Below are positions 15,793 through 24,394 of a stretch of 64,000 nucleotides of DNA, in pieces (within the stretch, counting starts at the first letter, position 1; each line of letters starts with the position of its first letter). The position numbers were made by a program, and so were the translations under genes. Source of the stretch: Arsenicibacter rosenii (lineage in GTDB: Bacteria; Bacteroidota; Bacteroidia; Cytophagales; Spirosomataceae); contig NZ_MORL01000006.1 of the NCBI RefSeq assembly GCF_001870735.1, positions 62,001-126,000 on the forward strand, given 5' to 3'. Below the pieces are notes generated by a model. The model was given only the letters and a program-made list of their open reading frames with translations. It was not told where the DNA came from and did no database searches.

Positions 15793-17236
15793 ACGCTTGT
15801 AGTGGTTGATATTCGGGTAAAATAATAATAAAAGCAGCCCCTTTACCGGGCTGACTGATGGCCGTAATGTGTCCTTTATGCGTCTGGATAACCCGTTTGC
15901 AGATAGCCAGCCCGATACCGGTACCCTCATACGTGGTCTTGCTGTGCAGGCGCTGAAAAATCTGGAAAATATGGGTTAAATACTTTTCATCGAAACCAAT
16001 CCCGTTGTCAGAAATCATGATTCGGGTGTAAGGTTGACCGGAGACAAGTTCGGGATACAGATTACCGTCGATCGACTCTGCCTTAATCTGAATGCGGGGA
16101 GCCACCCCGGGTCTGATAAATTTAAGCGCGTTGGCAATCAGGTTGTTGAACAGCTGTTCAATCTGGAACGGAATGCCCTTGATCACAGGCAGGGCACCAA
16201 CATCAACCTTCGCGTTGAGGCCTTTGATCTGCAGTTCCTTATCGGCCAGAATCCGGCGGACAAGGTCATTCAGCCGGATGGTTTTAAGCTCATTTCCCAA
16301 ACCGGCAGATAAGCGCGAAAAGTGTAGCAGATCCTTAATCATCTTCGACATCCGTTCGGCCGACTGCATGATCTTGCTCATGTACTCACTGGTTTCGGTA
16401 TCCGCCGATTGCTGGCTGCGCTGTTGGAGAATGCTGCCAAACGACTGAATTTTCCGGAGCGGTTCCTGCAAGTCATGGGACGCCACAAACGCAAACCGTT
16501 CGAGTTCTTCGTTGGATGTCTCTAACTGCTGTATTTTGGCCTTCAGTTCGGCTTCATACCCCCGCAGCTGGTCTTCAACCCGCTGCCGGTGGGTGAGTTC
16601 GCCTTCCAGGGCATTGTAGGAAACAATCAGCACAATAAACGTCAGCACCGACAGCAGGAGAATGATAATAATGGTTGCATTAAACGACTTACTGGCTTGC
16701 TGATCATGCGTTTGAGTGAGCGCGCGCTCCGCGCTGATCATGGTAGCGACCAAACGTCTGGCGTCGTCCATCCGCATTTTCCCCAGCAGGAGATAGCTTT
16801 TTACCTGTGTCCAGTTACCACGGGTAGGCGAGAGGCCGATTAGTTGGTCGGTACGGTAAATGTTTGCTTTTACCAGTTTCTCCAGGGAGTCAAGGCGTTG
16901 CTTCTGTGCCGGATCATCAACAATCAGTTCATTAAGGTGTTTCAGGCGTTTGGGCAATAAGGGCAGTGCTGCGTGGCGCGGCTCCAGGTAAATGGAGTCC
17001 TGCGTCAGTACAAAACCACGAGTACCTGTTTCGACATCTTTAAGAGAAGAAAGCAGCTCGTTGAGATCATTGATGACGACATCTGTCCGGCGGCTCAGCG
17101 AATTGTCTTCACTATGGCGGTTATAGCTGTAAAACGACAGACCAAACCCGACAGCTATGAGCAGCATGGCTGTAATAAAGCCAATCGCAATCCGTTGCCT
17201 GGCCTGATCCGGCAGGTAGCGTGTTAGAGCCTTCAT
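15746..17236 (-). CDS. CHASE3-domain sensor histidine kinase
   Basis: The 496-residue membrane kinase has TM1 at about 17-37, then a periplasmic CHASE3 domain (about 38-190, with LKDVETGTRGFVLTQDSIYLEP as its signature) and TM2 at about 192-213. A coiled-coil linker follows, then HisKA with the phospho-histidine in FVASHDLQEPLRKI (near residue 265), and HATPase_c with NLIANALKF (N box), DNGIGF (G1) and GTGIGLAICKR (G2). The kinase ends 47 nt inside its probable partner receiver gene, suggesting translational coupling. The signal is unknown. Confidence 0.92.
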   Translation of the reverse strand: MKALTRYLPDQARQRIAIGFITAMLLIAVGFGLSFYSYNRHSEDNSLSRRTDVVINDLNELLSSLKDVETGTRGFVLTQDSIYLEPRHAALPLLPKRLKHLNELIVDDPAQKQRLDSLEKLVKANIYRTDQLIGLSPTRGNWTQVKSYLLLGKMRMDDARRLVATMISAERALTQTHDQQASKSFNATIIIILLLSVLTFIVLIVSYNALEGELTHRQRVEDQLRGYEAELKAKIQQLETSNEELERFAFVASHDLQEPLRKIQSFGSILQQRSQQSADTETSEYMSKIMQSAERMSKMIKDLLHFSRLSAGLGNELKTIRLNDLVRRILADKELQIKGLNAKVDVGALPVIKGIPFQIEQLFNNLIANALKFIRPGVAPRIQIKAESIDGNLYPELVSGQPYTRIMISDNGIGFDEKYLTHIFQIFQRLHSKTTYEGTGIGLAICKRVIQTHKGHITAISQPGKGAAFIIILPEYQPLQAYDSPISNEVYSYPAS

Positions 17237-17327
17237 AGCGTTAGTGAGTAGATTGCTGTAAAACCGCAGCGACGATCAACAAATTTTGTTTAATTAATGT
17301 AATTTACCGTTAACAAAATTGCTGAAA

Positions 17328-17867
17328 TTACTTAATGGTTTCAAGCACGAGGTTATGATTTGTATAGATACAAATATCAGCGGCAATATGCAGACTTTCG
17401 CGTACCATTTCCTCCGCCGTTAAGTGCGTCGCGTGTTTTTTCAGTGCAAGGGCAGCTGACTGCGCATAGGTACCGCCGGAACCGATAGCGGCCACATCGT
17501 GATCCGGTTCGAGTACATCGCCCGTTCCCGAAATAATCAGCAGGTCGTCTTTAGAGGCAACGATCATCATGGCTTCCAGGCGGCGCAGGTAACGATCTGT
17601 CCGCCAGTCTTTGGCTAACTCAATGGCGGCGCGTTTCAGATTGCCGCCAAAGGCATTCAGTTTTTCTTCAAACCGTTCGATCAGGGTAAAGGCGTCAGCC
17701 GTAGAGCCGGCAAACCCGGCCAGTACCTTGCCGTTTAACAAACTTCTTACTTTACGAACGTTGCTTTTAGCAATTGTATTGCCCATCGTGGCTTGTCCAT
17801 CGGCCCCAAGAGCGATCTGTCCGTTATGCCGGATACCGACTACGGTAGTTGCGTGAATTGTTGTCAT
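17328..17867 (-). CDS. hslV: ATP-dependent protease subunit HslV
   Basis: Proteolytic core of the HslUV (ClpYQ) protease, a proteasome-like double ring of N-terminal threonine hydrolases. The 179-residue form starting at 17867 reads [16 protein letters not shown]; alignment with E. coli TTIVSVRRNG indicates that the short MTTIHA propeptide is removed to expose Thr7. [28 protein letters not shown] and [15 protein letters not shown] are all family motifs. The frame is open 39 codons further upstream, but those residues are not family-like. No hslU lies in the window, so the ATPase is encoded elsewhere. Confidence 0.93.
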   Translation of the reverse strand: MTTIHATTVVGIRHNGQIALGADGQATMGNTIAKSNVRKVRSLLNGKVLAGFAGSTADAFTLIERFEEKLNAFGGNLKRAAIELAKDWRTDRYLRRLEAMMIVASKDDLLIISGTGDVLEPDHDVAAIGSGGTYAQSAALALKKHATHLTAEEMVRESLHIAADICIYTNHNLVLETIK

Positions 17868-17962
17868 GGTAGAGAGACAACGGAAGAAGCGCTTAATAAG
17901 TTGCGTTGTTACAGCAACGCAACTGTTAGTAAACAGAACAAAGAGATGGTCTGATACAGGGA

Positions 17963-17995
17963 TAAAAAAAAGCCAGATCCGCACAGGATCTGGCT
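17963..17995 (-). terminator. Rho-independent terminator of pdhC
   Basis: On the minus strand a 10-bp perfect stem (AGCCAGATCC and inverse, loop TGTGC) is followed directly by eight T residues, 22 bp beyond the E2 stop codon. Confidence 0.85.
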
Positions 17996-18017
17996 TCGGA
18001 ATGTATATCGGCCTGGG

Positions 18018-19667
18018 TTACACCAACATACGCATCGGATCTTCCAGCAATTGCTTGAACGTTTGCAGGAAGGCCGCGCCTGAAGCACCGTCTACCACAC
18101 GGTGATCGCACGACAGCGTTACTTTCATGACGTTGGTTGGTTTCGGGGTGTCACCGTCGAAAATAACGGTTTGCTTGATACCACCGATGGCCATGATGCA
18201 GGCATCCGGCGGGTTGATGATGGCCGTAAACTCGTCAATGCCGAACATGCCCAGGTTTGAGATGGAGAAGGTGCTGCCTTCCCAGTCTTTCGGCTGAAGC
18301 TTACGTTCTTTGGCCTTGCCCGCCAGGTCTTTCACCTCACCGGCAATGGTCGACAATGTTTTCTGGTCGGCATTCCGCACAACCGGTACGAGCAGCCCTT
18401 CGTCTACGGCTACTGCTACACCGATGTTCACGTACTTGTAGCGACGGATCTTGTCGCCCAGCCACGAAGAGTTGATCGCAGGGTGTTGTTTCAGGGCCAG
18501 GGCAGCGGCTTTGATGACAAAGTCGTTGAACGATACCTTGGCCGATGCTACCTGGTTTACTTTGCCGCGCAGGTCGATGGCCTTGTCCATGTTGATTTCC
18601 ATGGTCAGGTAGAAATGCGGCGCTGTAAACAGGCTTTCACTCAGCCGGCGGGCAATCGTTTTCCGCATCTGCGTAACCGGCAGGTCTTCGTACTCGCCGG
18701 CAGGGGCAGGTGCCGCAACCGGCGCTGGTGCAGGCGCTGCGGCCGGAGCCGGAGCAGCCGCAGGCGCTGGTTTTGCAGCGGCCGGTGCAGGGGCAGCCGA
18801 TGGCGAGAAGCCTTCTACATCGGCTTTCACGATGCGGCCTTCCGGACCCGATCCTTTCACCTGTTTCAGGTCAATGCCTTTTTGTTCGGCGATGGCTTTC
18901 GCCAGCGGAGACGCTTTTACACGGCCGTCGCCGTTGTCTGAGGTTGCCGGAGCCGCAGCAACCGGAGCCACCTCTGCTTTCGGCGCTTCAGCAGCGGCCG
19001 GTGCCGGTGTGCTGCCACCGTTCAGCAGGGCCTGGTAGTTGGCACCTTTTTCACCGATCACGGCGATTACAGCGTCAATGGCTACAGATTCGCCTTCTTT
19101 CACTCCAACATACAACAGGGTACCTTCTTCGTAGGCTTCCAGGTCCATCGTTGCCTTATCGGTTTCAACTTCGGCCAGGATATCACCTGATTTTACGGTA
19201 TCGCCTTCTTTTTTGTGCCACGCCACGATGGTTCCTTCGGTCATCGTATCGCTCATTTTCGGCATCCGGATAACCGTCGCATTCACGTCTTCGGCCGGCG
19301 CCGCAGGGGCTGCCGGAGCCGGAGCGGCTTCTGCTTTCGGGGCCTCGGCAGCCGGAGCGGGTGCAGGTTCAGCGGCGGGTGCCTGACTGCCACCTGATTC
19401 ACCGTTCAGCAGCGCTTTGTAATCTTCGCCTTCGGCACCGATTACCGCAATCACAGCGTCGATAGGCACGGCCTGTCCTTTGTCAACGCCAATGTATAAT
19501 AACGTACCTTCTTCGTACGACTCAAGGTCCATTGTGGCTTTGTCGGTCTCAACCTCGGCCAGAATATCGCCTGATTTTACTTTGTCGCCCACTTTTTTAT
19601 GCCATTCGGCAATGACACCTTCGGTCATGGTGTCGCTCATTTTGGGCATCCGGATTAGTTCAGCCAT
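18018..19667 (-). CDS. pdhC: Pyruvate dehydrogenase complex dihydrolipoamide acetyltransferase (E2)
   Basis: Transfers acetyl groups from lipoamide to CoA in the pyruvate dehydrogenase complex. The domain order in 549 residues is: lipoyl domain 1 (ETDKATMD, lipoyl-Lys43), Ala/Pro linker, lipoyl domain 2 (Lys171), linker, peripheral subunit-binding domain (about 250-288), a flexible Ala/Pro-rich linker, and a catalytic domain with the CAT-type active site HRVVDG (H522, D526). The opening MAELIRMPKMSDTMTEG is typical of E2p rather than E2o. Genes for E1 and E3 are not adjacent. A -7 box lies 46 bp upstream and a clear terminator downstream, so it is probably monocistronic. Confidence 0.93.
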   Translation of the reverse strand: MAELIRMPKMSDTMTEGVIAEWHKKVGDKVKSGDILAEVETDKATMDLESYEEGTLLYIGVDKGQAVPIDAVIAVIGAEGEDYKALLNGESGGSQAPAAEPAPAPAAEAPKAEAAPAPAAPAAPAEDVNATVIRMPKMSDTMTEGTIVAWHKKEGDTVKSGDILAEVETDKATMDLEAYEEGTLLYVGVKEGESVAIDAVIAVIGEKGANYQALLNGGSTPAPAAAEAPKAEVAPVAAAPATSDNGDGRVKASPLAKAIAEQKGIDLKQVKGSGPEGRIVKADVEGFSPSAAPAPAAAKPAPAAAPAPAAAPAPAPVAAPAPAGEYEDLPVTQMRKTIARRLSESLFTAPHFYLTMEINMDKAIDLRGKVNQVASAKVSFNDFVIKAAALALKQHPAINSSWLGDKIRRYKYVNIGVAVAVDEGLLVPVVRNADQKTLSTIAGEVKDLAGKAKERKLQPKDWEGSTFSISNLGMFGIDEFTAIINPPDACIMAIGGIKQTVIFDGDTPKPTNVMKVTLSCDHRVVDGASGAAFLQTFKQLLEDPMRMLV

Positions 19668-19712
19668 AGTAGGATGTGTATCGGATTGGTCAGTTAGGCT
19701 TCAATAAACGTT

Positions 19713-19720
19713 CAAAATTA
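19713..19720 (-). promoter_or_regulatory. -7 promoter box for pdhC
   Basis: On the minus strand TAATTTTG, an exact TAnnTTTG match, 45 bp upstream of the ATG at 19667. Confidence 0.45.
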
Positions 19721-19811
19721 GCGGAAAGCCCGGAATGTTTGCTAACCTCTGTAAAGATTCGATTGAGTATTTCTCCTATCTTCGGGATATGTTTCTAAAC
19801 CAATTCCTATA

Positions 19812-21533
19812 ATGTCTAATTTAAATACCACCGTCAATAAAACACATACCTATGATGCCATTGTAATCGGCTCCGGCATCAGCGGCGGATGGGCGGCTAA
19901 AGAGCTTTGTGAAAAGGGCTTAAAGACACTGGTACTTGAGCGGGGACGCATGGTAAACCATGTGGAAGACTACCCGACGGCCAACCTCGAACACTGGGAA
20001 TTTCCGCACCGGGGCGCGCTTACCGACGAAGACAAACAGGCTTACCACGTGCAGACGCGGAGCGGTTTTGTCAACGAAACCAACAAGCATTTTTTCAATA
20101 ACGATCTGGATGCACCGTACACCGAAACCAAACGCTTCGACTGGATACGGGGCAATCAGGTAGGGGGGCGTTCTTTGATGTGGGGTAAACAGTGCTACCG
20201 CTGGAGTGATCTTGATTTTGAGGCAAATGCCAAAGAAGGCATCGCCATTGACTGGCCGATCCGGTACAAGGACATCGAACCCTGGTATACCTACGCCGAG
20301 AAATTTGTCGGTATCAGCGGCGAAAAACTGGGCCTGTCGCACCTGCCCGACGGTTATTTTCTGCCGCCGATGGAAATGAACTGCCTCGAAAAGCACGTTC
20401 GTAAGCAGATCGAGAGCAAATTCAAGGGCCGCCACATGACCGTCGGCCGCGTAGCGCACCTGACCGAACCGCAGCCGTGGCACCTCGAACTGGGCCGGGC
20501 GCAGTGCCAGTACCGCAACCGCTGCTCACGCGGATGCCCGTACGGGGCCTACTTCAGCAGCAATGCCGCCACGCTGCCTGCCGCTAACCTGACCAAAAAC
20601 CTGACGGTCCGGCCGGGCTCGGCGGTGCATTCCATTATTTTCGACGAGAAAACGCAACGCGCCACCGGCGTCCGGATTGTCGATACCGAAACGAAGGAGA
20701 TGATCGAATTTTACGCGAAAATCATCTTCTGTAACGCCTCTACCCTCGGAACAACCAGCATTTTACTGAATTCGACGTCAACCCGCTTCCCGAACGGAAT
20801 GGGCAACGACAGCGGCGAGCTGGGCCATAACCTGATGGATCACCACTACCGCCTCGGCGCGATGGGTGCCTACGATGGCTTTGAGGACCAATACTACAAG
20901 GGACGCCGGCCGAACGGTATTTTTATTCCGCGTTTCCGCAACCTCGACGCTGCCACCCGTACCGATAAATTCCTGCGGGGGTACGACTACCAGGGGGCTG
21001 CCGGGCGTGGTAACTGGGGCCGTGGGGTCAATACCGAAGGCGTTGGCGGTGCGTTTAAAGACGCACTGCTCGATCCGGGCGGGTGGGGCATGTCGCTGGT
21101 GGGTTTCGGCGAGTGCCTGCCTTACCACGAAAATCACGTGACGCTGAATCAGGACAAGAAAGATAAGTGGGGCCTGCCGACGCTGACGATCGACGCGGAA
21201 TTTAAGGACAACGAAATGAAGATGCGGGAGCAGATCAAGGCCGATGCGGTTGAGATGCTCGAAGCGGCGGGGCTGAAAAACGTAGCGCCGTTTGATTACT
21301 CCGGCGGCATCGGGGTAGGGGTACACGAAATGGGCACGGCCCGTATGGGACGCGATCCGAAAACATCGGTCCTGAACGGCAACAACCAGATTCATGCGGT
21401 ACCAAACGTATTTGTCACCGACGGCGCCTGTATGACCTCGTCGTCGTGTGTGAACCCGTCGATCACGTACATGGCCCTGACCGCCCGCGCCGTGGATTTC
21501 GCCGTAAACGAGAGTAAAAAGGGGAATATTTAA
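19812..21533 (+). CDS. GMC-family FAD/3Fe-4S dehydrogenase, large subunit
   Basis: The 573-residue flavoprotein is complete. YDAIVIGSGISGGWAAKEL binds FAD, LVLERG follows, GNQVGGRSLMWG is the GMC signature, and the C-terminal HEMGTARMG and TSSSCVNPSITYMALTARA segments hold the catalytic region (GMC_oxred_C). CQYRNRCSRGC puts cysteines at 232, 238 and 242, the CX5CX3C spacing of the 3Fe-4S cluster in FAD-glucose dehydrogenase. No signal peptide is seen, so export would depend on the small Tat subunit encoded next. It probably oxidises a sugar or polyol in the periplasm; the substrate is unknown. Confidence 0.93.
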   Translation: MSNLNTTVNKTHTYDAIVIGSGISGGWAAKELCEKGLKTLVLERGRMVNHVEDYPTANLEHWEFPHRGALTDEDKQAYHVQTRSGFVNETNKHFFNNDLDAPYTETKRFDWIRGNQVGGRSLMWGKQCYRWSDLDFEANAKEGIAIDWPIRYKDIEPWYTYAEKFVGISGEKLGLSHLPDGYFLPPMEMNCLEKHVRKQIESKFKGRHMTVGRVAHLTEPQPWHLELGRAQCQYRNRCSRGCPYGAYFSSNAATLPAANLTKNLTVRPGSAVHSIIFDEKTQRATGVRIVDTETKEMIEFYAKIIFCNASTLGTTSILLNSTSTRFPNGMGNDSGELGHNLMDHHYRLGAMGAYDGFEDQYYKGRRPNGIFIPRFRNLDAATRTDKFLRGYDYQGAAGRGNWGRGVNTEGVGGAFKDALLDPGGWGMSLVGFGECLPYHENHVTLNQDKKDKWGLPTLTIDAEFKDNEMKMREQIKADAVEMLEAAGLKNVAPFDYSGGIGVGVHEMGTARMGRDPKTSVLNGNNQIHAVPNVFVTDGACMTSSSCVNPSITYMALTARAVDFAVNESKKGNI

Positions 21534-21534
21534 A

Positions 21535-21611
21535 AATGTAAAATGGATAATGTGAAATGAACAATGGAAGATGGTTCTTCATTATCCATTATTCATTTTA
21601 CATTATCCATT
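21535..21611. repeat. Inverted heptad (7-bp) array between the two subunits of a dehydrogenase
   Basis: Exactly eleven in-phase 7-bp units: five of AATGNNN (21535-21569), one central unit (21570-21576), and five of NNNCATT (21577-21611). It starts 2 bp after the large-subunit stop and ends 12 bp before the small-subunit ATG, so any transcript of this two-gene unit would carry it as an internal hairpin. Confidence 0.75.
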
Positions 21612-21623
21612 CATTAGAAAGAC

Positions 21624-22217
21624 ATGCAACGAAGAGAAGCACTCAAACATACCGCGTTATTTTTTGGCTATGCCGTATCGACTGCGGCCTTGACCGAAAC
21701 CTTTGTGGCCTGTTCGCGGGAGGCCCAACTCGACTGGAAACCGGAGTTTCTGTCGACTAATCAGGCAAATACGGTGGCCGAAATGGCGGAGACCATTTTG
21801 CCGAAAACCAAAACGCCGGGCGCAAAGGAGCTGGGCGTACCACAGTTTGTCGACAAAATGGTAAAAGACCTGCTGTCGAAAGAAGAGCAGCAGAATTTCG
21901 TGGCAGGCCTGGAAAAAGTAGACGACACCAGCAAAGACGTATACGGAAAGGCGTTCACAGAGCTGACAACACAACAACGGGAAGAACTGCTGCTGAAGCT
22001 GGACAAGGAAGCGGCCAAACTGCCACCATCGGTATGGGGCATCCGGCTGGCGCCGCCGTCGCCGACTGCTTTTTTCCGCCGGCTAAAGGAGCTGACCTTG
22101 CTGGGGTATTACACTTCACAGAAAGTCGGTAAGGAAATTCTGCGTTTTGATCCGCTGCCGGGCGGTTTTACTGCCTGTATGCCGCTGGCAGAGGTCGGCC
22201 ACGCGTGGAATGAGTAA
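21624..22217 (+). CDS. Gluconate 2-dehydrogenase subunit 3 family protein (small Tat-signal subunit)
   Basis: A 197-residue small subunit. The N-terminus MQRREALKHTALFFGYAVSTAALTETFVACS carries a twin-arginine-like signal and a cysteine after the hydrophobic stretch. AEMAETILPKTKTPGAKELGVPQFVDKMV is typical of family PF13618, which comprises the gamma subunits of FAD dehydrogenases. In this type of complex the small subunit carries the folded large subunit through the Tat translocon and stabilises it. It follows the GMC gene after 90 bp occupied by the heptad array, with which it forms a probable operon. Confidence 0.88.
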   Translation: MQRREALKHTALFFGYAVSTAALTETFVACSREAQLDWKPEFLSTNQANTVAEMAETILPKTKTPGAKELGVPQFVDKMVKDLLSKEEQQNFVAGLEKVDDTSKDVYGKAFTELTTQQREELLLKLDKEAAKLPPSVWGIRLAPPSPTAFFRRLKELTLLGYYTSQKVGKEILRFDPLPGGFTACMPLAEVGHAWNE

Positions 22218-22223
22218 ACAGGC

Positions 22224-22305
22224 AGTGGTGGCACGAACGGGGCGGTGGCCAGGCGTATGCGTATAGCTGGTTAGTGGTGGCATGACTTTGAGTCGTGCCA
22301 CCACT
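22224..22305. repeat. 33-bp palindromic element with an extra half copy
   Basis: The dyad 22273-22305 has 15-bp arms (AGTGGTGGCATGACT and its inverse, one mismatch that pairs as G-U in RNA) around TTG. A 13-bp half copy in the same orientation lies at 22224-22236, 6 bp after the subunit-3 stop. The same palindrome recurs at 31636-31668. It sits between convergent genes and probably forms a terminator or transcript-end hairpin. Confidence 0.65.
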
Positions 22306-22314
22306 ATACGTCCT

Positions 22315-23118
22315 TTACTTCACCGTCAGTTCCGCGACGACCGGAAGGTGGTCGGAGGCGTATTGTTCGTCGATGACGCGGGTCGAAAGGGGTTTCACAC
22401 GACCACCGTTGCTGTACAGGATAAAGTCAATCGCGCGGTTCGGCTTTTCGACCGGGATCGTCGGCTGGCAGTCCTGACAGGTGCGGGTAAACCGCTGCTC
22501 CAGCTGCCGGAGCACTTTGCTGTCGGCCAGGGCGTTGAAGTCGCCGCCGAGGATAACCGGCAGTGTAGACCCTTCCAGATGTTTCAGAATCAGGCCGGCC
22601 TGTGTGAGCCGGTTGGCTTCTTTCAGGTCGAGGTGGGTGCAGGCAAAGATGAGCTTTTGTCCGCGTCCGGCATCGACCGTGATGGTTGCCAGGGTCCGGA
22701 CTTCGCCCCCGATGGCCGGGTCGATGGGCAGAATAATCCGCGACGAATCCACAATCGGGAATTTCGACAGCACCGCTACCCCATAATCGCCGCCCTGGTG
22801 ATCAATGGCTTTCGAAAAATACGCGTGCATGCCCGTCAGCCGCGCCAGTTCCCGCGCCTGATGCAAGCCCTTGCCCGACCGTTCGGTGTTGACATCAACC
22901 TCCTGCAACGCCACCAGATCAGGCTTTTCCTTGTTAATCACCCGCGCAATGGCTTCCATGTCGATTTTGGCCCCTGCCGACGGCGGATTGCAGTGGTGGA
23001 TGTTGTAGGTCATCACGGTGATGCGTTTGACCCTGGCGGGTGCATCAATCGTGCAGGCAACCGCCAGTGAGGGCAGGAGGGCAATCAGGAAAAGAAAATA
23101 CGAAATACGGTTGAGCAT
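22315..23118 (-). CDS. Exported endonuclease/exonuclease/phosphatase (EEP) family hydrolase
   Basis: The 267-residue protein has a signal peptide ending in LLPSLAVAC, a plausible lipobox. The EEP (DNase I-like) metal-dependent phosphodiesterase fold follows: VMTYNIHHC, LVALQEVDV (metal-binding Glu), YGVAVLSKFPI, FACTHLDLK, VILGGDFNAL (Asp/Asn) and the catalytic SDHLPVVAEL at the end. Family substrates include nucleic acids, phosphoinositides and sphingomyelin. It is the last gene of the SusCD locus, 21 bp after the metallophosphoesterase, so it probably cleaves phosphodiesters outside the cell for that system (inference). Confidence 0.85.
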   Translation of the reverse strand: MLNRISYFLFLIALLPSLAVACTIDAPARVKRITVMTYNIHHCNPPSAGAKIDMEAIARVINKEKPDLVALQEVDVNTERSGKGLHQARELARLTGMHAYFSKAIDHQGGDYGVAVLSKFPIVDSSRIILPIDPAIGGEVRTLATITVDAGRGQKLIFACTHLDLKEANRLTQAGLILKHLEGSTLPVILGGDFNALADSKVLRQLEQRFTRTCQDCQPTIPVEKPNRAIDFILYSNGGRVKPLSTRVIDEQYASDHLPVVAELTVK

Positions 23119-23139
23119 ATTGGTTTCGGTTCTGAGACG

Positions 23140-24360
23140 TTAATTACGGTTTTTACGCGGAAGGTTGTACTTGCCGACCACCTCGCCATCGTCGCGGATC
23201 ATGGTCATGGTCAGGTTTTTGGTCGTTGCGTGCAGCTTGATCAGGGTCCGGTTGCCTTCCAGTGGCCCCCCGCCGATCACAATCGGAAAATTGTGGTTGC
23301 TGTCGGGATCGTGGGTACCGTACTTGTGTGTATGACCCGAAAGCTGGAGGTCAATATTCGCCTTGTTCAGCAGTGGACCAAACACCTCGCGGCAATGCAT
23401 TGGCCCGTGCCAGTCGCCGGAATGGTAATGCGGAATGTGAATCAGCACCACGCGGAACGCCGCTTTTTTGAACGCCGGACTGTCAATCTCCTGTTCAAGC
23501 CATTTTTTCTGGGTTTCGCGGTAGCGGTCAAACGCCGACAGCCCGCCGTATTCGACGCTGGTGTCGGCCTTGTCTTCGCCCGAGTCAATGACGACAAACC
23601 GCACCGGCCCCTGCGTAAAGGCATAGTAATATTTGTTATCAGGATACCCGAAGTAAGCCGGCAACTGGCGCGAGAAACTGCCCCGACACTCGTGATTGCC
23701 CTGGGTGAGCAGGAAGGGCACCTCACTGGCAAACACCTCGACGGCCGGTTGCAGCAGGTGGTCAATTAGTTGCTCCTCGCTCGAAACCCAGTCGAAACAG
23801 TCGCCGTTGAAAACCACAAAGTCGAAGTCGCGCTTGTTGCCGGTATAGCCGTGGCGGTAGAGCAGCTGCGGAATCGTCTGCGGCCGGTCATGAATGTCGT
23901 TCATGATCACCAGCTTTACCTCCTCCTGATTGTCCGACGGGGTTTTAAAACCATACATCGGGCTGCTGATGCTTTCGCCGAACTCCACCTTTGACCCTTT
24001 GTAACCCAGCACCTCGGTCGAGACAATTTTGTATTTGTGCTCGGTGCCGGGCTTGAGGTCGGTCAGGGTGATTTTATTAATGCGGTTATTGGCCTCAATC
24101 AACCCGTTCACATACCCGAATTCGCGTTTAGAAGTATAGGTTCCGGCCCCGTATTCGACCCAGCTAAAGCAGTTTTTGCCGGTAATCCACATAATGGTGG
24201 CCTCATTGGGGCCAATGTGCTGGAGGTAAGGCCCCACCACAAACCTGTTTTTTTCGTCGGCGACCGCAGCCTCACCGGCCAGCGTGCCGGTCACAGGCAA
24301 GAGGCTCAGCGCCCCCGCCTGTGACATTTTCTGTAAAAAAGCGCGTCTGTCTGAATGCAT
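23140..24360 (-). CDS. Tat-exported metallophosphoesterase with purple-acid-phosphatase-like N-terminal domain
   Basis: A 406-residue enzyme. SDRRAFLQKMSQAGALSLLPV is a twin-arginine signal. A fibronectin-III-like domain (about 38-135, GPYLQHIGPNEATIMWIT) precedes a calcineurin-type phosphoesterase domain with VIMNDIHD, FNGDCFD, LTQGNHEC, IHIPHYHS and LSGHTHKYG, which together provide the two-metal site. A phosphomonoesterase or diesterase acting in the periplasm or at the surface is expected. It lies between susD (34 bp upstream) and the EEP hydrolase (21 bp downstream). Confidence 0.87.
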   Translation of the reverse strand: MHSDRRAFLQKMSQAGALSLLPVTGTLAGEAAVADEKNRFVVGPYLQHIGPNEATIMWITGKNCFSWVEYGAGTYTSKREFGYVNGLIEANNRINKITLTDLKPGTEHKYKIVSTEVLGYKGSKVEFGESISSPMYGFKTPSDNQEEVKLVIMNDIHDRPQTIPQLLYRHGYTGNKRDFDFVVFNGDCFDWVSSEEQLIDHLLQPAVEVFASEVPFLLTQGNHECRGSFSRQLPAYFGYPDNKYYYAFTQGPVRFVVIDSGEDKADTSVEYGGLSAFDRYRETQKKWLEQEIDSPAFKKAAFRVVLIHIPHYHSGDWHGPMHCREVFGPLLNKANIDLQLSGHTHKYGTHDPDSNHNFPIVIGGGPLEGNRTLIKLHATTKNLTMTMIRDDGEVVGKYNLPRKNRN

Positions 24361-24368
24361 AACTGTAT

Positions 24369-24390
24369 GGGCGACCCCACGGGGTCGCCC
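24369..24390. repeat. GC-rich hairpin between susD and metallophosphoesterase
   Basis: GGGCGACCCC with its perfect inverse around an AC loop. On the minus strand, the direction of the operon, no T-run follows, so it is more likely an intra-operon processing or stability hairpin than a terminator. Confidence 0.5.
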
Positions 24391-24394
24391 GTTT

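Noticed and set aside
22282-23070. A 262-codon plus-strand frame
   Set aside because: Antisense to the EEP hydrolase, whose motifs are complete; no recognisable domain and biased composition.
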